Below, piece by piece: positions 63,101 to 64,000 of a stretch of DNA of 64,000 nucleotides (position 1 is its first letter; every line of letters begins with the position of its first letter). The notes under the pieces were generated by a model that saw only the letters and a list, made by a program, of their open reading frames with translations, made no database searches and was not told where the DNA came from. Made by a program: the position numbers and the translations under genes. The DNA lies in contig JAJNNQ010000006.1 in the NCBI GenBank assembly GCA_027886175.1, positions 10,933,501 through 10,997,500 of the forward strand, read 5' to 3'. This DNA comes from Phylloscopus collybita. Its lineage: Eukaryota; Chordata; Aves; Passeriformes; Phylloscopidae.

Positions 63101-64000
63101 CAGTTAAATCTGTTTCTGCAAGCCTACAGCAAAAACCCAACAAATACCTGGTAGAATATCTTTTCAGCTTTTGCTTAAGTAAACTTTGAATAAATAAAAT
63201 TGAATTATATTGAAACACTAGTTAAAATATTTATGAAGTGTTAATTCATCTTGGAAACTATGACACTTAATCTGTTCATTTCAGAACTAATCCATACATG
63301 CAAGATGTATTTTATATATTTCAGAGTTTTGAGCCATGGGAAAGAGAAAACTGTCCTAAGCTAAGGTTTCAAAATATTCAATAGCCTGGGTAATATTTTA
63401 AGACAGTCACTGCTGCTTTTCCTGTTAATAAAAGTATAGCTTTTTTGTGAAAAATGTAACATATGATCCAATATAAATAGAAAATCACCTGAAAGATCCC
63501 CAGTGCAGTCTCATCAAATGTGATGGGAACATATTTAGTGAGTTGTCAGCATTTTCAAATGACATTTAAGTTTTCATGTGACAAACTTGGAAAACTACTG
63601 AGTCCATGGAACTGAGTTTGATAACCATTGGCTTGTCCTTTTGCTTGCAGCTTAAAAAAAAAATCATCAGTGTTCGTATGGATTTCACAAAAGCTTTACT
63701 GTGGTTTTCTTTTTGTTTAATAAGATGTTTAATACAATGCACCTCTTTTTCCAAATAAATTTGTACCAATTAATACAAATGCCAATACTGTTTTAGGAAT
63801 TGTCCTAGTTTCTTAGGAGTTTGAATTTATCACAGCAATTTAGATTAATTTAATCTGGTTGTTTACAGACAAACTACAATCCTGCAAAAGGTCCTGCATT
63901 ATTTTTGCTTTCTCTTTCCATCTGCAGAAAATAAACCTTATGCTTAACAACTGAGTTTATTTTTTATTGCTGTGCCCAAGGCAAAATCTCAGATTGGGGT
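54129..64000. other. Intergenic desert, block 6
   Basis: AT-rich sequence, no supported gene. It includes AAAC-type low complexity at 59905-59950, an enhancer-like block at 56330-56500, possible regulatory sequence near 60340-60620 and 61220-61330, and a T-rich stretch around 62560-62880 that may be a very old LINE remnant but is too decayed to call. The 130-codon ATG frame at 60122-60514 has no recognised homology. Confidence 0.5.
56330..56500. promoter_or_regulatory. Candidate conserved element
   Basis: Unique stretch with GCATTAGTTAATCACC, CATATTGCAATGG (C/EBP-like), GGATATTAATAATAGG, CATAATTCATC, CAATTAATATG and GACCGATTAGTCAC words. Inferred from motif density only. Confidence 0.28.

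Overview
The window looks like a bird genome. It has eroded CR1 LINE tails with the typical avian 3' end, few interspersed repeats, a long gene-poor AT-rich stretch, and one unmistakable coding exon: the first exon of the developmental transcription cofactor DACH1 (dachshund homolog 1). That exon lies on the minus strand at 4140-4876. I cannot narrow the species further from sequence alone.

Layout. Positions 1-4139 are the start of DACH1 intron 1 (AT-rich to about 2.6 kb, then CpG-rich). 4140-4876 is coding exon 1: the initiator ATG, an N-terminal Ser/Thr, Ala and Gly low-complexity region, and nearly the whole Ski/Sno/Dac (DachBox-N) DNA-binding domain, ending at a GTAAGC splice donor. 4877 to about 6.3 kb is the 5' leader and CpG-island promoter, with an unusual oligo-A/homopurine plus strand and a perfect NRF1 palindrome. 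From about 6.3 kb to 64 kb is the intergenic region upstream of DACH1. In vertebrates DACH1 is flanked by large gene deserts rich in long-range enhancers, and this stretch fits that: I find no convincing second protein gene, rRNA, tRNA or CRISPR.

Within the desert, a chain of smaller GC/CpG-rich islands lies at 9.5-12.6 kb, one holding a GGAT microsatellite and one a CTCF-like motif. Several AT-rich blocks are dense in homeodomain, POU, TCF/LEF and Fox-type words and are the best enhancer candidates (about 7.6-8.1, 10.3-10.46, 11.05-11.42, 16.4-16.6, 17.8-18.1, 29.9-30.4, 47.1-47.35, 50.8-51.0 and 56.3-56.5 kb). Mobile elements are few and old: three degraded CR1 3' fragments, one much older CR1/L3-like reverse-transcriptase fragment (all antisense on the plus strand), and one possible ancient SINE scrap. 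Simple-sequence features include a 44-nt A run, two long G/T-rich tracts and several short tandem duplications.

How it works together: the only gene product is DACH1, and everything else is plausibly its promoter and distal cis-regulation. I see no novel multi-gene system. The most interesting leads are unannotated-exon candidates (11.1-11.34 kb, 28.25 kb, 54.0 kb), an orphan minus-strand ORF at 32.0-32.3 kb, and the compact enhancer candidates.
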